Counted from the stretch's first letter, positions 7,559-15,610 are shown. The stretch is 27,481 nucleotides of DNA from CAZTAK01 sp964611585 (GCA_964611585.1 CAZTAK010000040.1:1-27481); one strand, 5' to 3'. The notes: a model not told the origin generated them from the letters alone. Translations and numbers: made by a program.

Positions 7559-8335
7559 CTATCCGGACGCGATGTTGATTTCGATGCCGCCGAGCGGACC
7601 GAACGTGGCAGTAACGGTGTCGCCCGTGTCGACCCGCTGGAAGCCGGTGCAGGTGCCGGTGGTGATGCTTTCGCCGGCGGCAAGGCCGATGCCACGGGCG
7701 GACAATTCATTGGCGAGCCACGCCAGCGCCCGCATCGGATGGCCGAGCGCGTTGCGGCCCGGGCCGCGGCCTGCCTCGACGCCGTTGACCGACAGCACCA
7801 GCTCGATTTCGCCGATGTCGAGGCGCTGCCAGCCGAATTCGGGCGCACCGGATACAAACGCCACATTGGCGGCGCCATCGGCGATCAGCAGCAGCGGCTC
7901 GCCCCGGCCCATGCCGCCGGCAAACCGGCTGCCCGCGATCTCGATGCCGCCCGACACCGATTCGACCGCCGCCGCCACGTCGTCTTCGCTGTAGGGGGCC
8001 TCGCGCGGGGGCAGGCCGCGGTTCAGTTGAAACACGATTTCGGCCTCGACGCCCGGCTCGAAGGGGGCCGGCGCCGCCACCGTATCGCCGAGCGAATGGC
8101 ACCAACGCGACAGCAGCGGCCCGATGAAGGGATGGCCGACGCCGAGCGCCTTTTGCGAGGTCTCGTTGGTCGCGCCCAATTTCCACCCGGCACGCGGTAA
8201 CTCCAGCAGCGCGGTGACTTCCGCCTGAATCGCGTACGCGGCGGCAATGTCAGCCGGGGCCTCGATGGTGTCGGCATCGAAAGCGGTGCCGGTCAGCCGC
8301 GCTTCGGCCAGGCGCTGAGCAAGATCGCCGCTCAT
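7559..8335 (-). CDS. 2-keto-4-pentenoate hydratase / fumarylacetoacetate hydrolase-family enzyme
   Basis: A 258-aa protein of the MhpD-like branch of the FAH superfamily. Members hydrate 2-hydroxypenta-2,4-dienoate or decarboxylate oxalocrotonate-type keto acids with Mg2+ or Mn2+. Seen: GWKLGATN (50-57), the metal-binding Glu pair in GVEAEIVF (Glu97, Glu99) and GGIEIAGSR (129-137). The C-terminal half carries GHPMRALAWLANELSARG and ITTGTCTG, both typical of the family. It is the middle gene of a leftward three-gene operon, with the 69-aa protein upstream (27-bp gap) and the SDR immediately downstream. That context suggests one catabolic step on an unsaturated keto acid; the natural substrate cannot be told from sequence. 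Confidence 0.87.
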   Translation of the reverse strand: MSGDLAQRLAEARLTGTAFDADTIEAPADIAAAYAIQAEVTALLELPRAGWKLGATNETSQKALGVGHPFIGPLLSRWCHSLGDTVAAPAPFEPGVEAEIVFQLNRGLPPREAPYSEDDVAAAVESVSGGIEIAGSRFAGGMGRGEPLLLIADGAANVAFVSGAPEFGWQRLDIGEIELVLSVNGVEAGRGPGRNALGHPMRALAWLANELSARGIGLAAGESITTGTCTGFQRVDTGDTVTATFGPLGGIEINIASG

Positions 8336-8362
8336 CGCTCTGCCCGTCCTGCGCGCGAAAGG

Positions 8363-8572
8363 TTATTCGAGGGAGGCAACGAGTTCTCCCGGCACCGATC
8401 GGAACAGATCCGGATCGCAGCCCGTGATGACCGCGACCCCAAGGGCGTTCTGGGCAAGGGTACGGATTTCCTCGAGGTATTCATTGAGCACCTTGATCTC
8501 TTCCAGACACGAAACCGGCTTGCCGGCCGGGTCGAGCCAGACCGGGAGCCCCGCGGGCCGACAGGCGGTCAT
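8363..8572 (-). CDS. Small conserved protein of unknown function heading the leftward operon
   Basis: A 69-aa protein. The start at 8572 is strongly supported by AAGGAGG about 8 nt upstream. The first half is proline-rich (ACRPAGLPVWLDPAGKPVSC); the second is a predicted amphipathic helix (LEEIKVLNEYLEEIRTLAQNAL), followed by a short segment with GCDPDLFRSV. No transmembrane segment or signal peptide is seen. Two cysteines (4 and 23) flank the Pro-rich part. I do not recognise a characterised family. Its place as first gene of an operon with a hydratase and an SDR suggests an accessory or subunit role, but that is inference. Confidence 0.75.
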   Translation of the reverse strand: MTACRPAGLPVWLDPAGKPVSCLEEIKVLNEYLEEIRTLAQNALGVAVITGCDPDLFRSVPGELVASLE

Positions 8573-8693
8573 GCGCCGCCCCTCCTTGCCTCCGGGGCCC
8601 GAGCGCCATTGCCGGGCCAACGCGGATCAGGGTAGCACACGAACCCTGCACCGTGGCGCGATCCGCGCGCAACTGCCAATCCGGCGGCAACCC

Positions 8694-8723
8694 TTGTGAC
8701 TGTTCGTCCAATCCCGCTATTTT
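8694..8723 (+). promoter_or_regulatory. Candidate sigma-70-type promoter for the rightward catabolic operon
   Basis: TTGTGA at 8694-8699 and TATTTT at 8718-8723 with an 18-bp spacer, about 30 bp before the lyase start. The 182-bp divergent intergenic region it lies in also has to hold the promoter of the leftward operon. No clear operator palindrome was seen. Confidence 0.35.
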
Positions 8724-8754
8724 ACCGGCACCAATACCCGAACGGAGACCCCCC

Positions 8755-9636
8755 ATGGCCGACCCCCGCAGCCGCCGGCTCCGAGACCTGTTCGCGCGCC
8801 GGGCGGCGACCCTGATTCCGGGCGCCTTCAATGCGTTGACCGCGAAAATGATCGCCGATGCGGGCTTCGAGGCAGTGTATGTCACCGGCGCCGGGGTCAC
8901 CAACGCCTACCTCGGGGTTCCCGATCTGGGCCTGATTACCCTGAGCGAACTGGCCGACAACGTGGCCCGAATGCGCGACGTGGTGGACCTGCCCATAGTC
9001 GCCGACGCCGACACCGGCTTTGGCAATGCCGTCAACCTGACCCGCACGGTCAAGGTGCTGGAACGCGCCGGCGCCAACGGCATGCAGCTCGAGGATCAGG
9101 TGTTCCCCAAGAAATGCGGACATTTCGCCGGCAAGGAGGTGATCCCGCTTGCCGAGGCCGTGCAAAAAGTGAAAGCCGCCACCGATGCCCGCAGTGACGC
9201 GGATTTCGTGCTGGTGGCGCGTACCGATGCGCGCTCGGTGGTGGGGTTCGAGGCGGCGATGGAGCGCGCCCATGCCTTCATCGAGGCAGGCGCGGACGTC
9301 ACCTTCGTCGAGGCGCCCGAGACCCTCGACGAAATCCGTGCCATTGCCGCCCTGCCGGTACCGCAGGTGATCAACATGGTGTTGGGCGGCAAGACGCCGA
9401 TCGTCGAGAAGGCCGATCTCGCAGCGATGGGGTACGGCGCGGTGCTTTATGCCAACGCGCCGTTGCAGGGAGCCATGCTGGCGGTCAAGCGGACGCTGGA
9501 ACATCTGCACGGCCACGGTTCGACCACCGGATTGGAGGACCAGTTGCTGCCGTTCGACGAGCGCCAGGTCGCAGTGGACAAGGCCGCGTACGATGCGATC
9601 GAAGCGCGCTATTCGGTTCCCGGCGAGGAGCGCTAG
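8755..9636 (+). CDS. Isocitrate lyase/PEP mutase-family enzyme, methylisocitrate or 2,3-dimethylmalate lyase-like
   Basis: A TIM-barrel enzyme of 293 aa. The family cleaves C-C bonds of 2-hydroxy di- or tricarboxylates (methylisocitrate, dimethylmalate) or decarboxylates oxaloacetate, using Mg2+. Seen: the metal-binding ADADTGFGN (83-91) and the active-site loop KKCGH (119-123) with Cys121, which marks lyases and separates them from true PEP mutases. IPGAFNALTA and VYVTGAGV near the N-terminus are typical. The start at 8755 has GGAGA upstream; an earlier in-frame ATG lies before the candidate promoter and is rejected. It is the first gene of a six-gene rightward cluster. No citrate-synthase-like or prpD-like gene is nearby, so a standard methylcitrate cycle is unlikely here. 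Confidence 0.87.
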   Translation: MADPRSRRLRDLFARRAATLIPGAFNALTAKMIADAGFEAVYVTGAGVTNAYLGVPDLGLITLSELADNVARMRDVVDLPIVADADTGFGNAVNLTRTVKVLERAGANGMQLEDQVFPKKCGHFAGKEVIPLAEAVQKVKAATDARSDADFVLVARTDARSVVGFEAAMERAHAFIEAGADVTFVEAPETLDEIRAIAALPVPQVINMVLGGKTPIVEKADLAAMGYGAVLYANAPLQGAMLAVKRTLEHLHGHGSTTGLEDQLLPFDERQVAVDKAAYDAIEARYSVPGEER

Positions 9637-9644
9637 CGCGGGCC

Positions 9645-10700
9645 ATGACCGCCGCCGCCAAAATCCCCGTGACGGTGCTGACCGGCTTCCTCGGCAGCGG
9701 CAAGACCACCTTGCTGAACCGGCTGCTCAAGGCTCCCGGTCTGCGCGACACGGCGGTGATCGTCAACGAATTCGGCGAGGTCGGGCTCGATCACCTACTG
9801 GTCGAAGCGGGCGAGGAAAACGTGATCCTGCTGGATGCCGGGTGCCTCTGCTGCACCATCGCCAACACGCTGTCAGAGACGCTGAACGATCTCTATTTCC
9901 AGCGCGTGAAGGGGAGTGTGCCGGAGTTCCGCCGCGCCATCGTCGAGACCACCGGGCTCGCCGATCCCGCGCCCATCGTGCACGCGCTGATGGTGGACAA
10001 ATCCGTCACCGCTCATTACCGGTTCGACGGGCTGGTGGCGGCCGTGGACGGCGCGCTGGGGCCGGGCCAGCTTGCCGGGCACACCGAGGCGCGCAAACAG
10101 GCGGCGATGGCCGACCGCATCGTCATCACCAAAACCGACCTGGTGCCGGTGCGAGAAATCGAGACCCTCGAAGCCGCGGTGCGATCCCTTAACCCGGCGG
10201 CGCCGATGGTGCGCGCGGTCATGGGCGAGGCCGACCCGGAACATTTTTTCAATGCCGGGCTCTACGACGATTCCGGCAAGGCGCCCAACGTCGCGCGCTG
10301 GCTGCGGGATGAGGCGCTTGGGTCCGAAACCCATGGCCACAGCCACGACCGCAACCGTCACGACGAGCACATCGCGACCTTCGCCGTTACCCTCGACCGC
10401 CCCGTGACGTGGGCCGGCTACGCCGCCTGGACTGAGAAACTTCGCGCGTTTCCGGGCGAAAACCTGTTGCGAATCAAGGGGTTGCTGAACGTGACCGGGC
10501 AGCGCCGTCCGGTTGTCGTGCAGGGCGTCCAGCACCTGTTTAGCCCGCCCGAAACCCTTGCCGCCTGGCCCGGCGCCGACCGGCGCTCGCGGCTGGTATT
10601 CATTACCCGTGACCTGCCGCGCGAAGACATCGAGGCCACGCTCGCCACCCTTCATGCCGAAGAAGGCACCATGCCGGCCGCCCAACGGGCCGCGTCGTGA
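9645..10700 (+). CDS. COG0523 (CobW/ZNG1-like) GTPase, putative metallochaperone
   Basis: A G3E-family P-loop GTPase of 351 aa that is expected to deliver zinc or another metal to a client enzyme. Seen: Walker A GFLGSGKTT (14-22), the metal-binding CxCC motif GCLCC (Cys67, 69, 70), ETTGLADP (101-108) and the guanine-specificity motif TKTD (162-165). A His-rich loop (about 230-242) is followed by a CobW C-terminal domain. It starts 8 bp after the lyase stop and ends 25 bp before a metal-dependent hydantoinase. That hydrolase needs a binuclear metal centre, so it is the obvious candidate client. This is inference from context; family members in cobalamin synthesis or nitrile hydratase assembly have different neighbours. 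Confidence 0.88.
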   Translation: MTAAAKIPVTVLTGFLGSGKTTLLNRLLKAPGLRDTAVIVNEFGEVGLDHLLVEAGEENVILLDAGCLCCTIANTLSETLNDLYFQRVKGSVPEFRRAIVETTGLADPAPIVHALMVDKSVTAHYRFDGLVAAVDGALGPGQLAGHTEARKQAAMADRIVITKTDLVPVREIETLEAAVRSLNPAAPMVRAVMGEADPEHFFNAGLYDDSGKAPNVARWLRDEALGSETHGHSHDRNRHDEHIATFAVTLDRPVTWAGYAAWTEKLRAFPGENLLRIKGLLNVTGQRRPVVVQGVQHLFSPPETLAAWPGADRRSRLVFITRDLPREDIEATLATLHAEEGTMPAAQRAAS

Positions 10701-10725
10701 CTGCCCAACAGAATAGGAACCTATT

Positions 10726-12096
10726 GTGACCCAAGAACGAGTTGTCCGCGGCGGTACCGTCGTCTTTCCCGAACGCGGGCCCGAGCCCGCCGACATTCTG
10801 ATCAGCGACGGTTCCATCGCCGCCGTGCTGCGCCCAGGTGAGGCGGTGCCGGAGGGCACCGAGGCCATCGAAGCCTCCGGCCTTCATGTGTTTCCGGGCA
10901 TCATAGACGCCCATGTACATTTCGGATTTGGCGAGCCGCTGACCGAATACAGCACCGAAACGACCTATGCCGCGCAGGGCGGGGTGACGACGATCCTGGC
11001 GTTCTTCCTCAACAACGAGCCCTACAGCGAAATATTCGAGGAAAAGAAACGCGAAGCTGAAGCCCGCGCCTTCGTCGATTTCGGATTTCACTTTTCGACC
11101 GCCAAGGAGGTGCACTGCGAGGAAATTCCAGAATACGTCGAGAAGCTCGGCATCACTTCGTTCAAGTACTTTATGAACTTCAAAGGCGAGGAAGGGCGTT
11201 ATCTGGGCCTGGACGGAACCGACGACGGGTTCTTTTTGAACCTGCTGGAAACCACGTCCGAATTCGAAGGCGTCGTCGTGGTTGCCCACCCCGAGAACAT
11301 CGAGATCGTCAACCGCATCCGTACCCAGTTTCAGGAGCAGGGCCGCGACACCTTGCGTGACTTTTGCGAATCCAAATCCGACTTCACCGAAGCCGAGAAC
11401 ATCATGCGCGGGATGGCGTTCGCCGAATATGCGGGCGCCAACATCTATTTCCCGCACGTCAGTTGCGAACGCGGCCTGGATGAGGTGCGGCGCTACCGCG
11501 AACGCTATGCCCCGGTGTTCGTGGAAACCTGCCCCCACTATCTGACCCATAACATGACCATGGACCTGGGCTCGCTTGGCAAGACCAACCCGCCGCTTCG
11601 CACCGAGGACGACATCGAGGCGTTGTGGCTGGCGATCGCCGACGGCACCGTCGATGTCGTCGCCTCCGATCACGTCCCGCGCAAGCGCGCCACCAAGGAA
11701 GGCAAATCGATCTGGAAGTCGAGCCAGGGCTTTCCCGGGACCGCGACCATCCTGCCGGTCCTGCTGTCGGAGGGCTATCACAAGCGCGGCCTCGATTTGC
11801 AAACCATCGCCGAGGTTGTATGCACCAACCCGGCCAACATCTTCGGGATCGATAAACGCAAAGGCGCGATTGCGGTCGGCATGGATGCGGACCTGACCTT
11901 TGTCGATCTCGACAAGGAACGTGAGGTGGTGCCGGCCGAACTGGGATCCTACTCGGATTACTCGGTCTACGAGGGCTGGACGCTCAAGGGCTGGCCGGTG
12001 CGCACCATGGTGCGCGGCGTCGATGTCATGCGGGACGGCAAGATGAACTCGGATGCCGCCGGGCACGGGCGCTACCTGCACCGCCCGCTTGGTTGA
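10726..12096 (+). CDS. Dihydropyrimidinase/hydantoinase-family cyclic amidohydrolase
   Basis: An amidohydrolase-superfamily enzyme of 456 aa that opens cyclic ureides or imides (dihydropyrimidines, hydantoins). The binuclear metal site is complete: HVH (His63, His65), the bridging carboxylated Lys147 in TSFKYF, His188 in VAHPEN, His244 in FPHVSC and Asp315 in ASDHVP. The start is a GTG at 10726 with AGGA 7 nt upstream, which could keep expression below that of its neighbours. Substrate-loop residues differ from what I recall of well-known D-hydantoinases, so the substrate may not be dihydrouracil. An isochorismatase-fold amidohydrolase follows and could hydrolyse the N-carbamoyl product. The preceding metallochaperone gene fits its metal demand. 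Confidence 0.88.
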   Translation: MTQERVVRGGTVVFPERGPEPADILISDGSIAAVLRPGEAVPEGTEAIEASGLHVFPGIIDAHVHFGFGEPLTEYSTETTYAAQGGVTTILAFFLNNEPYSEIFEEKKREAEARAFVDFGFHFSTAKEVHCEEIPEYVEKLGITSFKYFMNFKGEEGRYLGLDGTDDGFFLNLLETTSEFEGVVVVAHPENIEIVNRIRTQFQEQGRDTLRDFCESKSDFTEAENIMRGMAFAEYAGANIYFPHVSCERGLDEVRRYRERYAPVFVETCPHYLTHNMTMDLGSLGKTNPPLRTEDDIEALWLAIADGTVDVVASDHVPRKRATKEGKSIWKSSQGFPGTATILPVLLSEGYHKRGLDLQTIAEVVCTNPANIFGIDKRKGAIAVGMDADLTFVDLDKEREVVPAELGSYSDYSVYEGWTLKGWPVRTMVRGVDVMRDGKMNSDAAGHGRYLHRPLG

Positions 12097-12197
12097 GTCG
12101 CCGCGCCCGCACGTCTGGCCCTGGCGCACTGGCCGCTGGCGCCGGGGCCGGGCGTTTGCTCTAATGGCCGCGGCACGACATCAAGAGGAATAGAACC

Positions 12198-12884
12198 ATG
12201 GCCCGGCCCTGGGACGGAATAATTAGCGACGAGGAACAACGCGCCTATGGCGCCGCCGGATTTGGCAAGCCCGGCGGCCTTGGCACGCGCCCGGCTCTGT
12301 TGATTATCGACGTGCAGTACCGCACGACCGGCACCGAATCGCGCCCGTTCTGGGTCTCGATCAAGGAATTCCCCACCAGTTGCGGCGATGTGGCCTGGGC
12401 AGCGGTCGAAAAGATCGCGCCGTTGCTGGCGCAGTTCCGCGACAAAGGTTGGCCGGTGCTCTATCCCCACGTCGCGCCGAAGAAGGTTTACGACGCCGGG
12501 CGGCTGGCGGCCAAGGTCCCCTCGATCATGACGATCCCGGAAAAAGGCTACGAGTTCGTGGCCGGGATTGCGCCGCGCGAGGGCGACATTCTGGTGCCCA
12601 AGCGCCACCCCAGCGCCTTTTTCGGCACCGCACTCACGAGTTATCTGATCGATCTCGCCGCCGATACCCTGATCGTAACCGGTTGTACCACTTCGGGCTG
12701 CGTGCGGGGTTCGGTCGTGGATGCTTTCGCCTACAATTTCCGTGTCGCGGTGCCGGAGGACGCGGTGTACGACCGCAGCCACGTTTCCCACGCCGTCAAC
12801 CTGTTCGACATGTCGGAAAAGTACGCCGACGTGATGCCCGCCGCCGAACTCGCCGAAAAGCTCGCGGCGCTGCCGGCCGCCTGA
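12198..12884 (+). CDS. Isochorismatase-fold cysteine amidohydrolase, N-carbamoylsarcosine amidase-like
   Basis: A 228-aa cysteine hydrolase; relatives hydrolyse N-carbamoylsarcosine, ureidoacrylate, maleamate or nicotinamide. The Asp-Lys-Cys triad is complete: Asp38 (LIIDVQ), Lys135 (VPKRHPSAFF) and nucleophile Cys168 in TGCTTSGCVRGSVVDA. The TTSGCVR motif is typical of the carbamoylsarcosine amidase branch. A strong AGAGGAA lies 8 nt before the ATG. It is separated from the hydantoinase gene by 101 bp and may have its own transcript start, although orientation and function fit one cluster. Together the two would convert a cyclic ureide into an amino acid, CO2 and ammonia, by analogy with hydantoin catabolism. 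The substrate is not proven. Confidence 0.87.
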   Translation: MARPWDGIISDEEQRAYGAAGFGKPGGLGTRPALLIIDVQYRTTGTESRPFWVSIKEFPTSCGDVAWAAVEKIAPLLAQFRDKGWPVLYPHVAPKKVYDAGRLAAKVPSIMTIPEKGYEFVAGIAPREGDILVPKRHPSAFFGTALTSYLIDLAADTLIVTGCTTSGCVRGSVVDAFAYNFRVAVPEDAVYDRSHVSHAVNLFDMSEKYADVMPAAELAEKLAALPAA

Positions 12885-12963
12885 CGGGCGCCCCCCGGAC
12901 GCGGGGTACAGCGATCGCTTCGCTCAAGTCTTTCGACCCGTTTAACCGTTTGGATTCTGATTC

Positions 12964-13593
12964 ATGATCGATCTTTACGCCGTGGGAACGGCCAATGGCC
13001 AGAAGGCCGCAGTGATGCTGGAGGAAACCGGCTGCGCGTATGAAATTCAGCCTTTCGACATGATGAAAGGCGATCACCTCGCAACGCCTTACCTTGCCAT
13101 CAATCCGATCGGCAAGATCCCGGCGATCATCGACCGTGACGGACCCGGCGGCCGTGAGGTCACGGTGTTCGAGACCCTCGCCATTGCCCTCTATCTTTGC
13201 GAAAAATCGGGCAAGCTGATGCCGAGCGATGCGGTGGCGCGGGCGCTGGCCTGGGAGTGGGCCTGCGTCGCCACGGCGAACCTGGCGCCGGCCCTGAGTT
13301 ATCAGTTTCAGTTTACCCGCAACCTGCCCGATACCAGCGGCCCTTCGATCGAATATCTGCTCGGCCAGGCGGATCGCTTCTTCAAGGCCATCGACGGGCG
13401 TCTCGCCGAGGCCGAGTATGTTGCCGGCGAGTTTTCGTTTGCCGACGTGCAGATCTATCCCATCGCCGCTACCTCGGACGGGCGCCTGCCGGATGGTCTC
13501 GCGCCTTACCCGAATGTCCGGCGCTGGTGCGATTCCGTGGCCGCGCGCCCCGCAGTCGAACGCGGCATGGGCGCCATGCCGCCGTTGGGTTAG
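12964..13593 (+). CDS. Glutathione S-transferase family protein, YfcG/Nu-like
   Basis: A 209-aa cytosolic GST with a thioredoxin-fold N-terminal domain (about 1-78) and an all-helical C-terminal domain. The N-terminal motif GTANGQKAAVMLEE resembles the Thr/Asn-based active site of YfcG-type (Nu class) and Ure2p-like GSTs, which often show disulfide-bond reductase activity. IGKIPAI holds the cis-Pro and VFETLAIALYL replaces the usual glutathione-binding ES motif with ET. The Shine-Dalgarno site is weak. It lies only 3 bp before the CoA-transferase gene, so the two are coupled. Its role may be glutathione-dependent isomerisation or detoxification of a pathway intermediate. Confidence 0.87.
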   Translation: MIDLYAVGTANGQKAAVMLEETGCAYEIQPFDMMKGDHLATPYLAINPIGKIPAIIDRDGPGGREVTVFETLAIALYLCEKSGKLMPSDAVARALAWEWACVATANLAPALSYQFQFTRNLPDTSGPSIEYLLGQADRFFKAIDGRLAEAEYVAGEFSFADVQIYPIAATSDGRLPDGLAPYPNVRRWCDSVAARPAVERGMGAMPPLG

Positions 13594-13596
13594 ATC

Positions 13597-14808
13597 ATGG
13601 CCGAAGCCGCCTCGGGACCCCTCGCGGGTTGGAAAATTGTCGATCTGTCGCGCGTACTCGGCGGTCCCTATTGCACGCAACTCCTCGGCGACCTGGGCGC
13701 CGAGATCATCAAGATCGAACCGCCCCAGGGCGACGAGACCCGCGACTGGGGGCCGCCGTTCAAGGACAGCGAAAGCGCCTACTTCACCGGCGTCAACCGC
13801 AACAAGGAAAGCGTGGCGATGGATCTTTCGCGGCCCGAGGGTCGCGAAGTACTGCTGCGGCTTCTGGAGGGCGCCGATGCACTGGTCGAAAACTTCAAGA
13901 CCGGAACGCTCGAAAAATGGAATCTCGGTTACGACACGGTGCTGAGCCCAAGGTTCCCGAAACTGATTCATTGCCGCATTACCGGCTTCGGCGCCGACGG
14001 GCCGCTCGGCGGATTCCCCGGATACGATGCCGTTGCCCAGGCGATGTGCGGCCTGATCAGCATTAACGGAACCGAGACCTCCGGCCCGGTGCGAATCGGG
14101 ATTCCGATCGTCGACATGGCCACCGGCCTGTTTGCGTCCAACGCGATCCTGGCCGCGGCGGTCGAACGCGACCGCTCGGGCCTCGGCCAGTCGGTCGAGG
14201 CGAGCCTGTTCGACACCGGCGTCGCGCTTTTGCACCCCCATGCGGCCAACTGGTTTATGTCGGGCGAATCGCCGAAGCTGATCGGCAACGCGCACCCCAA
14301 CATCGTCCCCTATGACGCCTTCCCGACAGCAACCGGGCCGATCTTCCTGAGTGTCGGCAACAACCGTCAGTTCGCCCGCCTGTGCGAGGAGTTGGAGGCG
14401 CCGCATCTCGTCCAGGACCCGCGCTTTGCCGACAACGCCCAGCGCATGGCGCACAGCGGCCTATTGCGCGCGGAACTGGTGGATCGCCTCGAAAAAACCG
14501 ATGGCGCGGCGCTATGCAAGCAGCTTTTATCAATGGGTATCCCGGCCGGACCGATCCTCGACATGTCCGGAATCCTGACTCATGAGCACGCCCTTCATCG
14601 CGGCATGGTTGTCGAAGGCGAGGACGGCTATCGCGGCACCGGGGTGCCCGTGAAACTGGGGCGGACCCCGGGCGCGGTTCGATCCAGGCCGCCGCGGTTC
14701 GGAGCCGACGGCCGCAAGGTTTTGACCGAAGCGGGTTTCAGCGAGACCGAAATAGAAAATCTGCTAGACTTGGGCGTCCTTTTGGAAACCCGGCGCGGGC
14801 TTGCCTAG
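13597..14808 (+). CDS. CaiB/BaiF (family III) CoA-transferase
   Basis: A 403-aa enzyme that moves CoA between carboxylic acids through an enzyme-bound aspartyl intermediate. Seen: VDLSRVLGGPYCTQLLGDLGAEIIKIE at the N-terminus, the RNK motif (68-70) in VNRNKESVAMDL, and the catalytic Asp173 in PIVDMATGLFA. DAFPTATGPIFLSVGN and the C-terminal GRTPGAVRSRPP are typical. It lies last in the rightward cluster, three bases after the GST stop. In this context it would activate a carboxylate made by the upstream hydrolases so that a hydratase, dehydrogenase or lyase can act on it. The substrate pair is unknown. Confidence 0.92.
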   Translation: MAEAASGPLAGWKIVDLSRVLGGPYCTQLLGDLGAEIIKIEPPQGDETRDWGPPFKDSESAYFTGVNRNKESVAMDLSRPEGREVLLRLLEGADALVENFKTGTLEKWNLGYDTVLSPRFPKLIHCRITGFGADGPLGGFPGYDAVAQAMCGLISINGTETSGPVRIGIPIVDMATGLFASNAILAAAVERDRSGLGQSVEASLFDTGVALLHPHAANWFMSGESPKLIGNAHPNIVPYDAFPTATGPIFLSVGNNRQFARLCEELEAPHLVQDPRFADNAQRMAHSGLLRAELVDRLEKTDGAALCKQLLSMGIPAGPILDMSGILTHEHALHRGMVVEGEDGYRGTGVPVKLGRTPGAVRSRPPRFGADGRKVLTEAGFSETEIENLLDLGVLLETRRGLA

Positions 14809-14886
14809 CCCGGATTTGTCGGGACCGGTCAGCGAGCAAGAATTCGCTTTGGGTGGGCGGGTAGATCTGGACCGCAGGGTGGTGAC

Positions 14887-15306
14887 GTGAACGGAAAAGT
14901 TTCGATACGGCGCCTTCTCATGGGCTTGGCTTTGGCCGCGACCCTTGGTTTTGCCGGACCGGCCGCCGCCGAGGAAAGCGAAACGGAAGACGCGTACGAG
15001 CGCTACGTTCGAATGGACGTCGTCAGCGCCCCGATCATCAACCGCAATCGGATTCGCGGGCGGGTCGAACTGGAACTGACTCTTGAGGTACTGGACGAAT
15101 CAAAGTCAGATAGTATCCACATCCAGTTGCCGCGCGTGCACGCAGCCTTTGTCAGCGTGACCTAGGGTTATGTAGCGACCCTGCGGTTGCTGACTCAGCC
15201 GATGGACCTCGACTTCCTGATGCGCGGGCTGCAAGGCGCCGCCGATCAAATCCTTTCCCCTGGCGCCGTCGACGTGCTTATTCAGCAGGCCGTCTACCGC
15301 CGCTAG
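14887..15306 (+). pseudogene. Secreted FliL-like small protein interrupted by an in-frame TAG
   Basis: The frame begins at GTG 14887. It opens with a signal peptide (Arg pair, hydrophobic LLMGLALAATLGFAG, then AAAEE as likely cleavage site), followed by a domain with IINRNRIRGRVELELTLEV and LPRVHAAF. TAG at 15163-15165 (codon 93) stops it, but the same frame continues for 46 more sense codons (GYVATLRLL, then LDFLMRGLQG and VDVLIQQAVYRR) to TAG at 15306. The full 139-aa product looks like a family of small alphaproteobacterial periplasmic proteins with distant FliL resemblance. The 92-aa truncated form would lack the C-terminal helices. TAG could come from CAG (Gln) by one transition. It is either a recent nonsense mutation or a base error. 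Confidence 0.6.
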
Positions 15307-15610
15307 AGCGAACCCCGAAGGGATTGAACCGGCGCGGTTCCTGGCCCTCGCGAAAATCGCTCTCCTCTTCATTAGATAGAAGCCGCTTAATCCGTTCTGT
15401 AATCGCCGCAAGCGTTCCTCCTGAACGGATGCAACTCGTTGCGGCCGGGCGAGCGCGGGGCAGATAGGCTCCGTGGCTTGACGGCAGAGTTGCCGGTTGG
15501 GCGCGGCACGATACTACTATACTTAGGATAATGCTCCTTGAAAGATAACCATGACGGGTAGCCCAAATAGTGTAGGTTGATCGGGTTCGGTGGTTCATTG
15601 AAAGGCTCGA
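15307..15610 (+). other. Intergenic region before the hybrid kinase; no gene seen
   Basis: No reading frame here looks coding. The left end (CTAGAGCGA at 15303 and TCGCTCT about 45 bp later) is a small inverted repeat with a start like repeat R1. A stretch around 15328-15342 (ACCGGCGCGGTTCCT) recurs with one change near 22340, so it may be a degenerate dispersed repeat. The right part (15510-15560) is locally A+T-rich with TATACT and TAGGATA-like strings and may hold the kinase promoter, but no convincing -35/-10 pair was found. Confidence 0.4.

Noticed and set aside
6884..8200. Plus-strand open frame of 438 codons opposite the SDR and hydratase genes
   Set aside because: Antisense to two genes with conserved motifs; composition is Arg/Gly/Ala-rich shadow coding.
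8755..9636. Methylcitrate-cycle prpB assignment
   Set aside because: The KKCGH motif fits a lyase, but no prpC- or prpD-like gene is nearby, and related enzymes include dimethylmalate lyase and oxaloacetate decarboxylase, so no symbol is given.
10603..12129. Long minus-strand open frame (508 codons) opposite the hydantoinase
   Set aside because: It is fully antisense to a gene with complete catalytic motifs. Its product is rich in Arg, Gly, His and Val with no recognisable domain, as expected for the reverse frame of high-G+C coding DNA.
12796..14454. Minus-strand open frame of 552 codons opposite the GST and CoA-transferase genes
   Set aside because: Same reason: antisense shadow of two well-supported genes, with no domain motifs and no ribosome site.
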